A DNA stretch of 6,738 bases from an uncultured Collinsella sp. (lineage in GTDB: Bacteria > Actinomycetota > Coriobacteriia > Coriobacteriales > Coriobacteriaceae). The DNA lies in NCBI GenBank assembly GCA_900554905.1, contig USJB01000073.1, positions 1-6,738 of the forward strand, read 5' to 3'. The notes below the pieces were generated by a model, which saw nothing but the letters and a program-made list of their open reading frames with translations, searched no databases and was not told where the DNA came from. Positions 1 to 5,014 of this stretch are shown piece after piece. Each line of letters opens with the position of its first letter. The first letter of the stretch is position 1. Made by a program: the position numbers and the translations under genes.

Positions 1-321
1 AGGCTGCTGGCAGGCAATGGTGCAATCGGCATCGACAAACTCAAAGCCCAACTCGCGCGCATAGTCCATCACACGGGCAAGCAGCACCATCGAATCGGCA
101 CCCTCGTAGGCGGGATCGGTGTCGGGGAATAGCTTGCCGATGTCTCCCCCGCGGCAGGCGCCCAGAATGGCGTCGGCCAAGGCGTGCGCGAGCACATCGG
201 CATCCGAGTGGCCCAGCAGGCCGCGCTCGTAGGGAATGTCGACACCGCCGATGATACATCGACGCCCCTCCACCAAACGGTGGACGTCGTAGCCGTGGCC
301 AATGCGCAGGTTACTGAACAT
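1..321 (-). CDS. ispF: 2-C-methyl-D-erythritol 2,4-cyclodiphosphate synthase IspF (partial, C-terminus beyond left edge)
   Basis: Cytosolic MEP-pathway enzyme. It cyclises 4-diphosphocytidyl-methylerythritol 2-phosphate to methylerythritol 2,4-cyclodiphosphate, releasing CMP. The visible 107 codons start with ATG (321-319) and stay open to base 1. The family is usually about 160 residues, so roughly the last third is missing. The N-terminus reads MFSNLRIGHGYDVHRL. D12 and H14 of the GYDVH motif and H46 of HSDADVLAHAL align with the metal-binding D8, H10 and H42 of E. coli IspF. The GDIGKLFPDTDP motif follows at about 59-70. The ATG lies inside the last codons of ispD, overlapping it by 11 bases, and I see no strong ribosome-binding site of its own. 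Expression therefore probably depends on translational coupling to ispD. IspD makes the precursor of the IspF substrate (one kinase step, IspE, lies between). Identity is secure; only the 3' end is unknown. Confidence 0.96.
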   Translation of the reverse strand, partial: MFSNLRIGHGYDVHRLVEGRRCIIGGVDIPYERGLLGHSDADVLAHALADAILGACRGGDIGKLFPDTDPAYEGADSMVLLARVMDYARELGFEFVDADCTIACQQP

Positions 322-1039
322 GGGGAAGGTCCTCTCCCTCGGCCATGCGGCCGAGCAGAATCGCGGTTACGGGACGCAAGTCCTCGGGTACCGTCACCTT
401 AAGGTTATCGCGTGGGCTCTGGACGCAGCGGACACGCCCGCCCATGCGCTCGACCAGCGACGAATCGTCCGTGCCGATAAAGCCCTCGGCAATCGCCGCG
501 GCATGGGCGCGCTTCATAGCGTCGACACTAAAGATCTGCGGCGTCTGTGCAGCCCAATAGAGTTCGCGCGGCGGTGTCTCAACGATGTTATCGCCATCGA
601 CGATCTTGAGCGTGTCAATCGCGGGCTGACCGCACACGACACCGTCGAGCGAGCGGTCACCCATGAGCACGTCGATAGCGTGGTCGATGGCCTCGGTCGT
701 AATGAGCGGACGAGCACCATCGTGAATGGCGACGTATTCAAAGCCTGCCGGTACCGCATGCACGCCGGCTCGGGTGGAATCCTGACGGGTATCGCCGGCA
801 TCGGCAAAGCTGATGGGCGTGTCATAGCCAAACGGGTCGATGGCCAGGCGGCGCATCTCGGCACGGCGCTCGACAGGACACACCACCACGATGTGGCCGA
901 CCTTGTCGCTCCGATCAAATGCGCGGATGGACCAGCTCATGAGCGGACAGCCCGCTACATTGACGAGTTGTTTGCCACCGGGGTTACCAAAGCGCTGGCC
1001 GCTGCCACCGGCAACGACCACGGCGCATACGGGCGCCAT
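311..1039 (-). CDS. ispD: 2-C-methyl-D-erythritol 4-phosphate cytidylyltransferase IspD
   Basis: Transfers CMP from CTP to methylerythritol 4-phosphate, the first CTP-dependent step of the MEP isoprenoid pathway, in the cytosol. The 242-residue length is normal for a single-domain IspD. The nucleotide-binding loop is VVVAGGSGQRFG (8-18) with R16 and K23. IHDGARP supplies D107 and R110, IDTLK lies at 141-145, R158 and the TPQ motif (166-168) follow, and NLKVTVPEDL (212-221) carries K214. These align with E. coli R20, K27, D106, R109, R157, T165 and K213. The usual PKQ of the loop is written GGKQ here. ATG at 1039-1037 shares one base with the disA stop (TAATG), and the TAA stop at 313-311 lies within the start of ispF. 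It is the middle gene of a coupled disA-ispD-ispF unit. No ispF fusion is present; the two enzymes remain separate proteins. Confidence 0.97.
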   Translation of the reverse strand: MAPVCAVVVAGGSGQRFGNPGGKQLVNVAGCPLMSWSIRAFDRSDKVGHIVVVCPVERRAEMRRLAIDPFGYDTPISFADAGDTRQDSTRAGVHAVPAGFEYVAIHDGARPLITTEAIDHAIDVLMGDRSLDGVVCGQPAIDTLKIVDGDNIVETPPRELYWAAQTPQIFSVDAMKRAHAAAIAEGFIGTDDSSLVERMGGRVRCVQSPRDNLKVTVPEDLRPVTAILLGRMAEGEDLPHVQ

Positions 1040-2106
1040 TATGCGTTCCCCTGTTTGGTGCCCTTCATGCGGTACAGCGAGTCCGCAAGAATGGCAGGGT
1101 TGTTAACGCCAAAGTCGCCTAGGCGCTCCGGGTCCTCGCTGATGTCATCCATGAGCTCCTGCAGCGAGCCGTACTCGTCGACAATCTTCTCGGCCACGCC
1201 GTCGCGCACGACGGACACGCGCGAAAGCGTGCGCAGGCCCAGCGGCGTCATGACGGAGTCCTCGTCCAGGTCGTCGTAGCCCAGAACCGCCGCCACATGC
1301 TGCGGATCGGACAAGTCCTTGGGCGTCATACGGGCAAGCTCAGCGCGAATTTTCTCGGCGTTTGCTTCGGAGGAGTCACTCGCGTAGTCGCGGATCATCA
1401 GGTCATACTCGGTATCCATACTGGAGCCGGCGAGCTGCTCGAGCTGCATCTGCACGAGCTTGCCCTGGTTGCCCAGCTTGACAATGCAATCCTTAAGCTC
1501 GGTCTTTGCCTGCTGCATGATCTCGAAGCTCGAGAAAATACCGGTAATGTCGGCGAGCGTAACGTAGTCGTCGAGCTCGAGGGCCGTCAGGCGCAGCAGG
1601 GAGCGATCGAGCGACTGACGGGTAGTCTGGAGCGTGGCGACGAGCTGGTTGACCGAGCTCATGATGGTGGTAACGGGCTGGATCTCGTAGCTCTTGCCGT
1701 GAACATACACGTTGACAACGGCACGACGGGCCGAGACCGAGATCACGATGGCATCCGTGAGCACCGACATGCGAGCGGCGGTGCGGTGACGCATACCTGT
1801 CTCGCTCGTGGCAAGCGAGGGATCGGGATTGAGGTGGAAGTTGGCGCGCAGGATCTGGGTGAGGTCGCCATCGATAACGATGGCGCCGTCCATCTTGGAA
1901 AGCTCGAACAGGCGGTTCGAGGTAAACGAAATGTTGAGCGGGAAGCCGTCGTTACCGGCAGCGAGCACGTTTTCGGTGTCGCCGACGCAGATAAGGGCGC
2001 CCAGGTGACCGGCGATGATCATGTCGAGGGCGGTGCGGATCGGCTGACCAGGTGCCGTCAGGCGGATGGCCTGTTCCATACGCTTTTGCAGCTCGTTCTT
2101 ATCCAA
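1039..2106 (-). CDS. disA: Diadenylate cyclase DisA (c-di-AMP synthase, DNA-integrity scanning protein)
   Basis: Condenses two ATP into cyclic di-AMP. In Bacillus, DisA is an octamer that scans DNA and slows synthesis at branched structures. The protein has 355 residues, close to the family norm of about 350-360. The N-terminal DAC domain (about 8-145) shows APG near 18-20, FELSKMDGAIVI with the catalytic DGA at 73-75, and SETGMRHRTA with RHRTA at 106-110; both motifs are intact. A helical linker follows (about 150-285). The C-terminal helix-hairpin-helix region (about 290-348) is recognisable (LRTLSRV...GSLQELM) but its final hairpin reads GDFGVNNPAI instead of the usual GIGxxRA type. The start is TTG at 2106-2104: no in-frame ATG or GTG lies between it and the upstream stop, a GGGAG sits 7 bases upstream, and the N-terminus aligns with known DisA. 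It is first gene of the unit with ispD and ispF. I saw no convincing promoter. Confidence 0.96.
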   Translation of the reverse strand: MDKNELQKRMEQAIRLTAPGQPIRTALDMIIAGHLGALICVGDTENVLAAGNDGFPLNISFTSNRLFELSKMDGAIVIDGDLTQILRANFHLNPDPSLATSETGMRHRTAARMSVLTDAIVISVSARRAVVNVYVHGKSYEIQPVTTIMSSVNQLVATLQTTRQSLDRSLLRLTALELDDYVTLADITGIFSSFEIMQQAKTELKDCIVKLGNQGKLVQMQLEQLAGSSMDTEYDLMIRDYASDSSEANAEKIRAELARMTPKDLSDPQHVAAVLGYDDLDEDSVMTPLGLRTLSRVSVVRDGVAEKIVDEYGSLQELMDDISEDPERLGDFGVNNPAILADSLYRMKGTKQGNA

Positions 2107-2113
2107 GGCATCG

Positions 2114-2118
2114 CTCCC
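2114..2118 (-). promoter_or_regulatory. Ribosome-binding site supporting the TTG start of disA
   Basis: Reading the minus strand, GGGAG ends 7 bases before the TTG at 2106-2104. The two nearby ATGs on this strand (2111-2109 and 2120-2118) are out of frame with disA. The in-frame upstream codons contain no ATG or GTG before a TAG at 2142-2140. This site is therefore what decides the start. Confidence 0.7.
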
Positions 2119-2206
2119 ATCGTATACGCTCCATAAACGCTAAATAGTTTCTCACGGTTTGTCCCTGCGGCGCTTGCGAAATCCGATGCTTACAGAATGA
2201 GCGAAC

Positions 2207-2236
2207 ACAGCTGAGAGCCCAACCCAAATCAGCTGT
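2207..2236. repeat. Inverted repeat, two CAGCTG palindromes 22 bp apart, in the disA/mntP intergenic region
   Basis: ACAGCTGA (2207-2214) and TCAGCTGT (2229-2236) are exact reverse complements separated by 14 bases. Each arm contains the palindrome CAGCTG, with centres 22 bp apart, about two helical turns. The second arm would sit at or beside the -35 region of the candidate mntP promoter, so an operator is possible. It does not resemble the MntR or Fur boxes I know. Chance occurrence is not excluded. Confidence 0.4.
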
Positions 2237-2241
2237 TCATG

Positions 2242-2250
2242 TGGTAGCAT
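2242..2250 (+). promoter_or_regulatory. Candidate extended -10 promoter for the mntP leader
   Basis: TGG followed by TAGCAT (2245-2250) resembles an extended -10 element (TGnTATAAT) with two mismatches in the hexamer. No good -35 is seen at the expected spacing. Transcription would begin near 2257, just where the riboswitch begins, and that position is the main support. Confidence 0.35.
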
Positions 2251-2257
2251 CGGGATT

Positions 2258-2393
2258 CGCATAAATGAGGGAGTAGTCGCGTGATCGGGTTCGCCTCCGG
2301 TGGCGCGGCAAGTCAACACACTGGCCGATGCGGCCTGGCTTGCCTTAATGAACGAGACTCGTGGCTGTGCGCGCAACGCGTACGCCACGGGTC
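2258..2393 (+). ncRNA. yybP-ykoY manganese riboswitch with expression platform, leader of mntP
   Basis: The conserved blocks of the yybP-ykoY family appear in order: GAGGGAGTAG at 2267-2276 (consensus GGGGAGTAG), GTCAACA at 2312-2318, and CGAGAC at 2353-2358. Helices are visible between them. CGCC (2292-2295) pairs with GGCG (2302-2305). GGCAAG (2307-2312) pairs perfectly with CTTGCC (2339-2344), enclosing the GTCAACA strand and an inner GGCC/GGCC stem (2323-2326 with 2332-2335). A possible closing P1 is CGCAT (2258-2262) with GTGCG (2367-2371), which would use bases also needed by the terminator. The family senses Mn2+ directly and usually sits before Mn exporters, exactly as here. Because a terminator overlaps the 3' end, an ON switch by antitermination is the likely mode: Mn bound gives readthrough into mntP. 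The family call rests on motifs and context; P1 is my inference. Confidence 0.9.
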
Positions 2394-2399
2394 TTTTTT
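2356..2399 (+). terminator. Intrinsic terminator of the mntP riboswitch (regulated)
   Basis: GACTCGTGGC (2356-2365) pairs with GCCACGGGTC (2384-2393), with one G-T wobble. After a single bulged T, GTGCGCG (2367-2373) pairs with CGCGTAC (2377-2383), leaving a CAA loop. Six T follow (2394-2399). The 5' arm begins inside the conserved GAGAC of the aptamer, so ligand-bound aptamer and terminator should exclude each other. It lies about 54 bases before the mntP ATG, with no other gene between. Confidence 0.88.
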
Positions 2400-2452
2400 G
2401 TTACTCCCCCAAGAGGTACACGCGGGCTCGCCCGCAGAGAGGGAGCCAGACT

Positions 2453-3031
2453 ATGGGACTCGCAGAGCTCGCGTTGCTCGCCGTTGGCCTTTCGATGGAC
2501 GCCTTTGCCGTTTCCATCTGTAAGGGTCTCGGCATGAAAAAGATCAACCTTAAAGTCGCCGTGGTGCTCGGCCTGTTCTTTGGCGGCTTTCAGGCCGGCA
2601 TGCCCGTAATCGGATGGGCGCTCGGCAGTCAATTCATGGGCATCATCGGACCCATCGACCACTGGATCGCCTTTATCCTTTTGGCCTTCATCGGCGGCAA
2701 GATGCTGTGGGAGGCCTTTACCGAGGACGAGGACGAGAGCGACAACAAGAATGCCGAGAAGATTGACCTGATAGAATACCTGGTTCTCGCCATTGCCACC
2801 TCGATTGACGCCCTGGCCGTAGGCATCTCGTTTGCGGCGCTCTCGGTTGACATCGTGCCCGCTGTATCGCTTATTGGCATCACAACCTTTATCCTCTCCA
2901 TCGCCGGCGTGGCGATCGGCCATACCTTTGGCGCGCGCTACGAAAAGCCTGCCACCATCGTGGGCGGCGTCGTGCTCATCCTCATCGGCCTCAAGATTTT
3001 GCTGGAGCATCTGGGGATTTTGGCGCTGTAA
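2453..3031 (+). CDS. mntP: Manganese efflux pump MntP
   Basis: Exports Mn2+ across the cytoplasmic membrane and protects against Mn excess. The 192-residue length matches the family (E. coli MntP has 188). Two related halves are visible, as in this duplicated family: LSMDAFAVSICKGL (13-26) and SIDALAVGISFAAL (117-130), carrying the paired acidic residues D16 and D119. GGFQ (44-47) and GGKM (81-84) are also family signatures. About six hydrophobic segments can be read: 3-22, 34-58, 68-86, 108-129, 134-156 and 167-190. An acidic, hydrophilic loop (EDEDESDNKN, 91-100) separates the halves. I start at ATG 2453, seven bases after GGGAG (2441-2445). The same frame is open further upstream, but that stretch is riboswitch and terminator. 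It is controlled by the Mn riboswitch directly upstream and ends in its own hairpin terminator, so it is probably monocistronic. Confidence 0.95.
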   Translation: MGLAELALLAVGLSMDAFAVSICKGLGMKKINLKVAVVLGLFFGGFQAGMPVIGWALGSQFMGIIGPIDHWIAFILLAFIGGKMLWEAFTEDEDESDNKNAEKIDLIEYLVLAIATSIDALAVGISFAALSVDIVPAVSLIGITTFILSIAGVAIGHTFGARYEKPATIVGGVVLILIGLKILLEHLGILAL

Positions 3032-3060
3032 AACACCCTTCAAAACTAAACGTCCGGATG

Positions 3061-3093
3061 AGGCCTCATGCAGAGTTTTGCATGAGGCCTTTT
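3061..3093 (+). terminator. Intrinsic terminator of mntP
   Basis: A perfect 12-bp stem, AGGCCTCATGCA (3061-3072) with TGCATGAGGCCT (3079-3090), closes a GAGTTT loop. It is followed by a short T run, TTTT counting the last stem base. It starts 29 bases after the mntP stop. The T tract is short, so termination may be leaky. The upper part of the stem and the loop are also the first of the three palindromic sites in front of hipB. Confidence 0.8.
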
Positions 3094-3138
3094 CATGCAG
3101 ACTTTTGCATGTCATACTATGATGCAAAAGTCTGCACG
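3067..3138. repeat. Three 18-bp palindromic sites at 27-bp period: candidate HipB operator array
   Basis: Site 1 (3067-3084) and site 2 (3094-3111) share the form CATGCA-N6-TGCATG and differ at one base of 18. Site 3 (3121-3138) is an inverted copy: its 15-base core (3122-3136) is the exact reverse complement of 3096-3110 in site 2. Starts at 3067, 3094 and 3121 give an exact 27-bp period, about 2.5 helical turns. Site 1 is embedded in the mntP terminator, site 2 covers the -35 zone, and site 3 the transcription start of hipB. E. coli HipB binds several spaced palindromes (TATCC-N8-GGATA) before hipBA. By analogy these are operators for the HipB encoded 14 bases downstream; that is inference, though the repeat structure is directly visible. 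Confidence 0.8.
3095..3123 (+). promoter_or_regulatory. Candidate hipBA promoter
   Basis: TATGAT (3118-3123) matches the -10 consensus at five of six bases. The best -35 partner, TGCAGA at 3096-3101 (16-base spacer), is weak, matching three of six. The -35 zone falls in palindromic site 2, and the -10 edge and predicted start (about 3130) fall in site 3. A repressor bound at both would block RNA polymerase, as expected for autoregulated antitoxin operons. Confidence 0.5.
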
Positions 3139-3151
3139 TTAGGAGATCGCC

Positions 3152-3583
3152 GTGGATACCCTTCCCATCACCACACCGCGCCAAGCTGGCATCTACGTGC
3201 GCCAGGCACGCGAGGCTCAGGGTCTCACCCGTGCCGCCCTCGCTAATAAGGCCGGTGTTTCGGAGCGCCTGCTCGCATCGCTCGAGCTGGGAGATGCCAC
3301 GGGCATTCGGCTCGACAAGCTGTTGACCGTCTTTAACGCACTCGGCATAGGTCTCTTTGCGCAAAGCGATAACGACTCCATCGCATCGCCCTCCGAACAT
3401 CCGATGACGATAGCGGACCTCCCTATCGCGAACTCGAATGCCCTGCCAAAGCCAAGCGTAGGCAGACGACCCGCTCGACAAGGAACGCCAGCTTTCTATG
3501 GTGCCTTGCTGGCCCAAATCGCAGCCGAGCAAGGCCTTTCCGGCACTTCAGACCTCTCCTTTGGCTGTAAGGTTGTGAAATAA
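3152..3583 (+). CDS. hipB: HipB-like antitoxin, XRE-family helix-turn-helix protein with long C-terminal tail
   Basis: Likely antitoxin and autorepressor of the downstream HipA kinase. It starts at GTG 3152, six bases after AGGAG (3141-3145), and has 143 residues. Residues about 12-66 form an XRE helix-turn-helix: IYVRQAREAQGLTRAALANKAGVS, then the recognition-helix region SERLLASLELG and the RLDKLLTVFNALG helix. LGIGLFAQ (64-71) matches the strand that follows the HTH in E. coli HipB. After that comes a tail of about 70 residues (74-143). It is polar and proline-rich to about 113, then AFYGALLAQIAAEQGL may form a helix. E. coli HipB is only 88 residues, so this tail is unusual and I recognise no domain in it. 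The stop codon directly abuts the hipA ATG (TAAATG), indicating coupled translation. Toxin binding and operator recognition are inferred from family and context. Confidence 0.87.
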   Translation: MDTLPITTPRQAGIYVRQAREAQGLTRAALANKAGVSERLLASLELGDATGIRLDKLLTVFNALGIGLFAQSDNDSIASPSEHPMTIADLPIANSNALPKPSVGRRPARQGTPAFYGALLAQIAAEQGLSGTSDLSFGCKVVK

Positions 3584-4888
3584 ATGGCAGAAATGGAGCT
3601 TGCGACCCTCATTTGTGGCGAAATCGCCGGCACTCTCCGGCAAGACGAGCATGGACTCTGCAGCTTTGTATACGCCCCAACCTATCGCGGAGCACCGCTA
3701 TCGTTAACAATGCCGCTTTCCAATCGCACATATGGCCATAACATCGTCCGTCCGTTCCTATTTGGCCTTTTGCCCGACAGCCAAGAGCAGCGTCGCGCTA
3801 TTGCCGCCGAGCATGACGTTGCATCCAACAACCCCGTCGCCCTCTTGTGCCATATCGGTCTTGACTGCGCGGGGGCCGTTCAGTTTTGTCGAGCCGATCA
3901 ATTAGATGCCGCCCACGGCAGGGTCTCAGCATACCGCCCGCTTACCAATTCTCAAATCGCTCACAAGCTCAAAGCAATTCGCGATGACGAAAGAGAGACA
4001 TGGATGGGCTCCAACGAAAGCTGGTCCCTGGGCGGCAACCAAGGCAAATTTGCACTAGCTTGGCATGATGGACAATGGTGCGAATGTCTAGGGTCATCCC
4101 CCACTACCCATATCTTCAAAAATGGTGTCGTTGGGTTCAAACATCAGGCCTTAAACGAATTCGTCTGCATGAAAACAGCTCGGCGTGTTGGCATTCCAAC
4201 TGCCAACGTCTCCTATTGCACATTTGAAGACGAAGCTGCGCTCGTCGTTGAACGGTACGACAGAATGGTCAATAGCAGCGGAAATATCGAAAGGCTGCAT
4301 CAGGAGGACTTTTGCCAGGCACTCGGTGTATTGCCAACCCAGAAATACACCGCCGACGGAGGACCAACTACACGAGACATCCAAGAACGACTGATTAACA
4401 CAGTCCCCCACCACATGAATCTTGTGCTTTTTACCTATATGTTGTTCTATAACGCCATTATCGGAGCGCCTGACGCACACGCTAAAAACTACTCGCTCAT
4501 CCTAGGCAAAGGCACAAACGCGGCGCTCGCACCCATGTACGATGTCGCATCGGGCTTAGCATACGAACGTATGCGGCGAAAAGCGCGCCTTGCCATGAGC
4601 GTTGGCGGCGAAAATCGTGTGGGGCGCATCGGTCCAGGCGCTATCCGCCAATACCACGGTATGGGAGATCCCGCGCTGGAGGCGACGCTCACCGATGCCG
4701 GGCTATCCGAGAAGTTTTGCTTTGCAACCATGATGGACCTCGCCTACGAGGTGCCCATTTGCATGGAAGAGGTCATGGACGAATACGCCGACCTGCCCGG
4801 CATGGCGGACCTGCGCGAGCATATGCTCGGCCCCGTCTGCGAAAACTGCCAGCGCACCCTCGACCTCATCAAGGCGGATATGGGCTAG
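3584..4888 (+). CDS. hipA: HipA-family serine/threonine kinase toxin
   Basis: HipA kinases cause growth arrest and persistence; E. coli HipA phosphorylates glutamyl-tRNA synthetase. This protein has 434 residues, against about 440 for E. coli HipA. The N-terminal HipA_N region (about 5-110) contains RPFLFGLLPDS and IGLDCAGAVQ. The kinase core follows. S148 in SLGGNQGK aligns with the autophosphorylated S150 of E. coli. K179 of TTHIFK aligns with ATP-binding K181, D297 and N302 of GAPDAHAKN with catalytic D309 and N314, and D320 of MYDVASGLAY with D332. ALVVERYDR (219-227) and RLHQEDFCQALG (237-248) are further signatures. An active kinase is expected. The ATG follows the hipB TAA without a gap, and no strong ribosome-binding site is seen. 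The true substrate is unknown. The gene body is visibly poorer in GC than its last 200 bases and uses AT-rich codons such as TTA, hinting at acquisition. Confidence 0.95.
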   Translation: MAEMELATLICGEIAGTLRQDEHGLCSFVYAPTYRGAPLSLTMPLSNRTYGHNIVRPFLFGLLPDSQEQRRAIAAEHDVASNNPVALLCHIGLDCAGAVQFCRADQLDAAHGRVSAYRPLTNSQIAHKLKAIRDDERETWMGSNESWSLGGNQGKFALAWHDGQWCECLGSSPTTHIFKNGVVGFKHQALNEFVCMKTARRVGIPTANVSYCTFEDEAALVVERYDRMVNSSGNIERLHQEDFCQALGVLPTQKYTADGGPTTRDIQERLINTVPHHMNLVLFTYMLFYNAIIGAPDAHAKNYSLILGKGTNAALAPMYDVASGLAYERMRRKARLAMSVGGENRVGRIGPGAIRQYHGMGDPALEATLTDAGLSEKFCFATMMDLAYEVPICMEEVMDEYADLPGMADLREHMLGPVCENCQRTLDLIKADMG

Positions 4889-4918
4889 GTGTCCGTAATC
4901 TCCCATTTTCCAAAAGAA

Positions 4919-4959
4919 GAGAGGGGGCACCCGTCGCAAAAGCTCGGGTGCCCCCTCTC
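4919..4959 (-). terminator. Strong hairpin terminator between convergent hipA and pepD
   Basis: A perfect 15-bp stem, GAGAGGGGGCACCCG (4919-4933) with its complement at 4945-4959, encloses an 11-base loop. Read on the minus strand, a pyrimidine run with TTCTTTT follows the stem, as expected for an intrinsic terminator of pepD. The plus-strand exit (TAATGTCATT) is not T-rich, so termination of hipA is less certain, though the stem begins 31 bases past its stop and could serve both genes. Confidence 0.8.
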
Positions 4960-4977
4960 GTAATGTCATTTGCAATC

Positions 4978-5008
4978 CGCTAGCACGTGGCTCGGACTGC
5001 TGCTAGCG
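4978..5008 (-). repeat. Small hairpin between the pepD stop and its terminator
   Basis: CGCTAGCA (4978-4985) and TGCTAGCG (5001-5008) are exact reverse complements with a 15-base loop. It lies 6 bases beyond the pepD stop on the minus strand. No T run follows, so it is not an intrinsic terminator alone. It could stabilise the transcript end or be incidental. Confidence 0.4.
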
Positions 5009-5014
5009 CAACCT

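Noticed and set aside
302..1279. 325-codon open frame on the plus strand antisense to ispD and disA
   Set aside because: It lies opposite two genes with full family motifs. Its translation is rich in H, R, D and G without any recognisable domain, typical of antisense frames in GC-rich DNA.
1297..2136. 279-codon plus-strand frame opposite disA
   Set aside because: Antisense shadow of the intact disA; no ribosome site and no protein-like motif.
2300..2452. N-terminal extension of MntP by 51 codons
   Set aside because: This stretch is the riboswitch and its terminator. The extension has no similarity to MntP, and a good Shine-Dalgarno precedes the ATG at 2453.
3061..3138. Repeat array resembling a miniature CRISPR
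   Set aside because: Only three units of 18 bp with 9-bp spacers, one of them inverted, and no cas genes; promoter overlap fits operators much better.
2345..3532. 395-codon minus-strand frame across mntP, the terminator and hipB
   Set aside because: It crosses a terminator and two well-supported genes on the other strand. The translation is low-complexity and charged, with no family resemblance.
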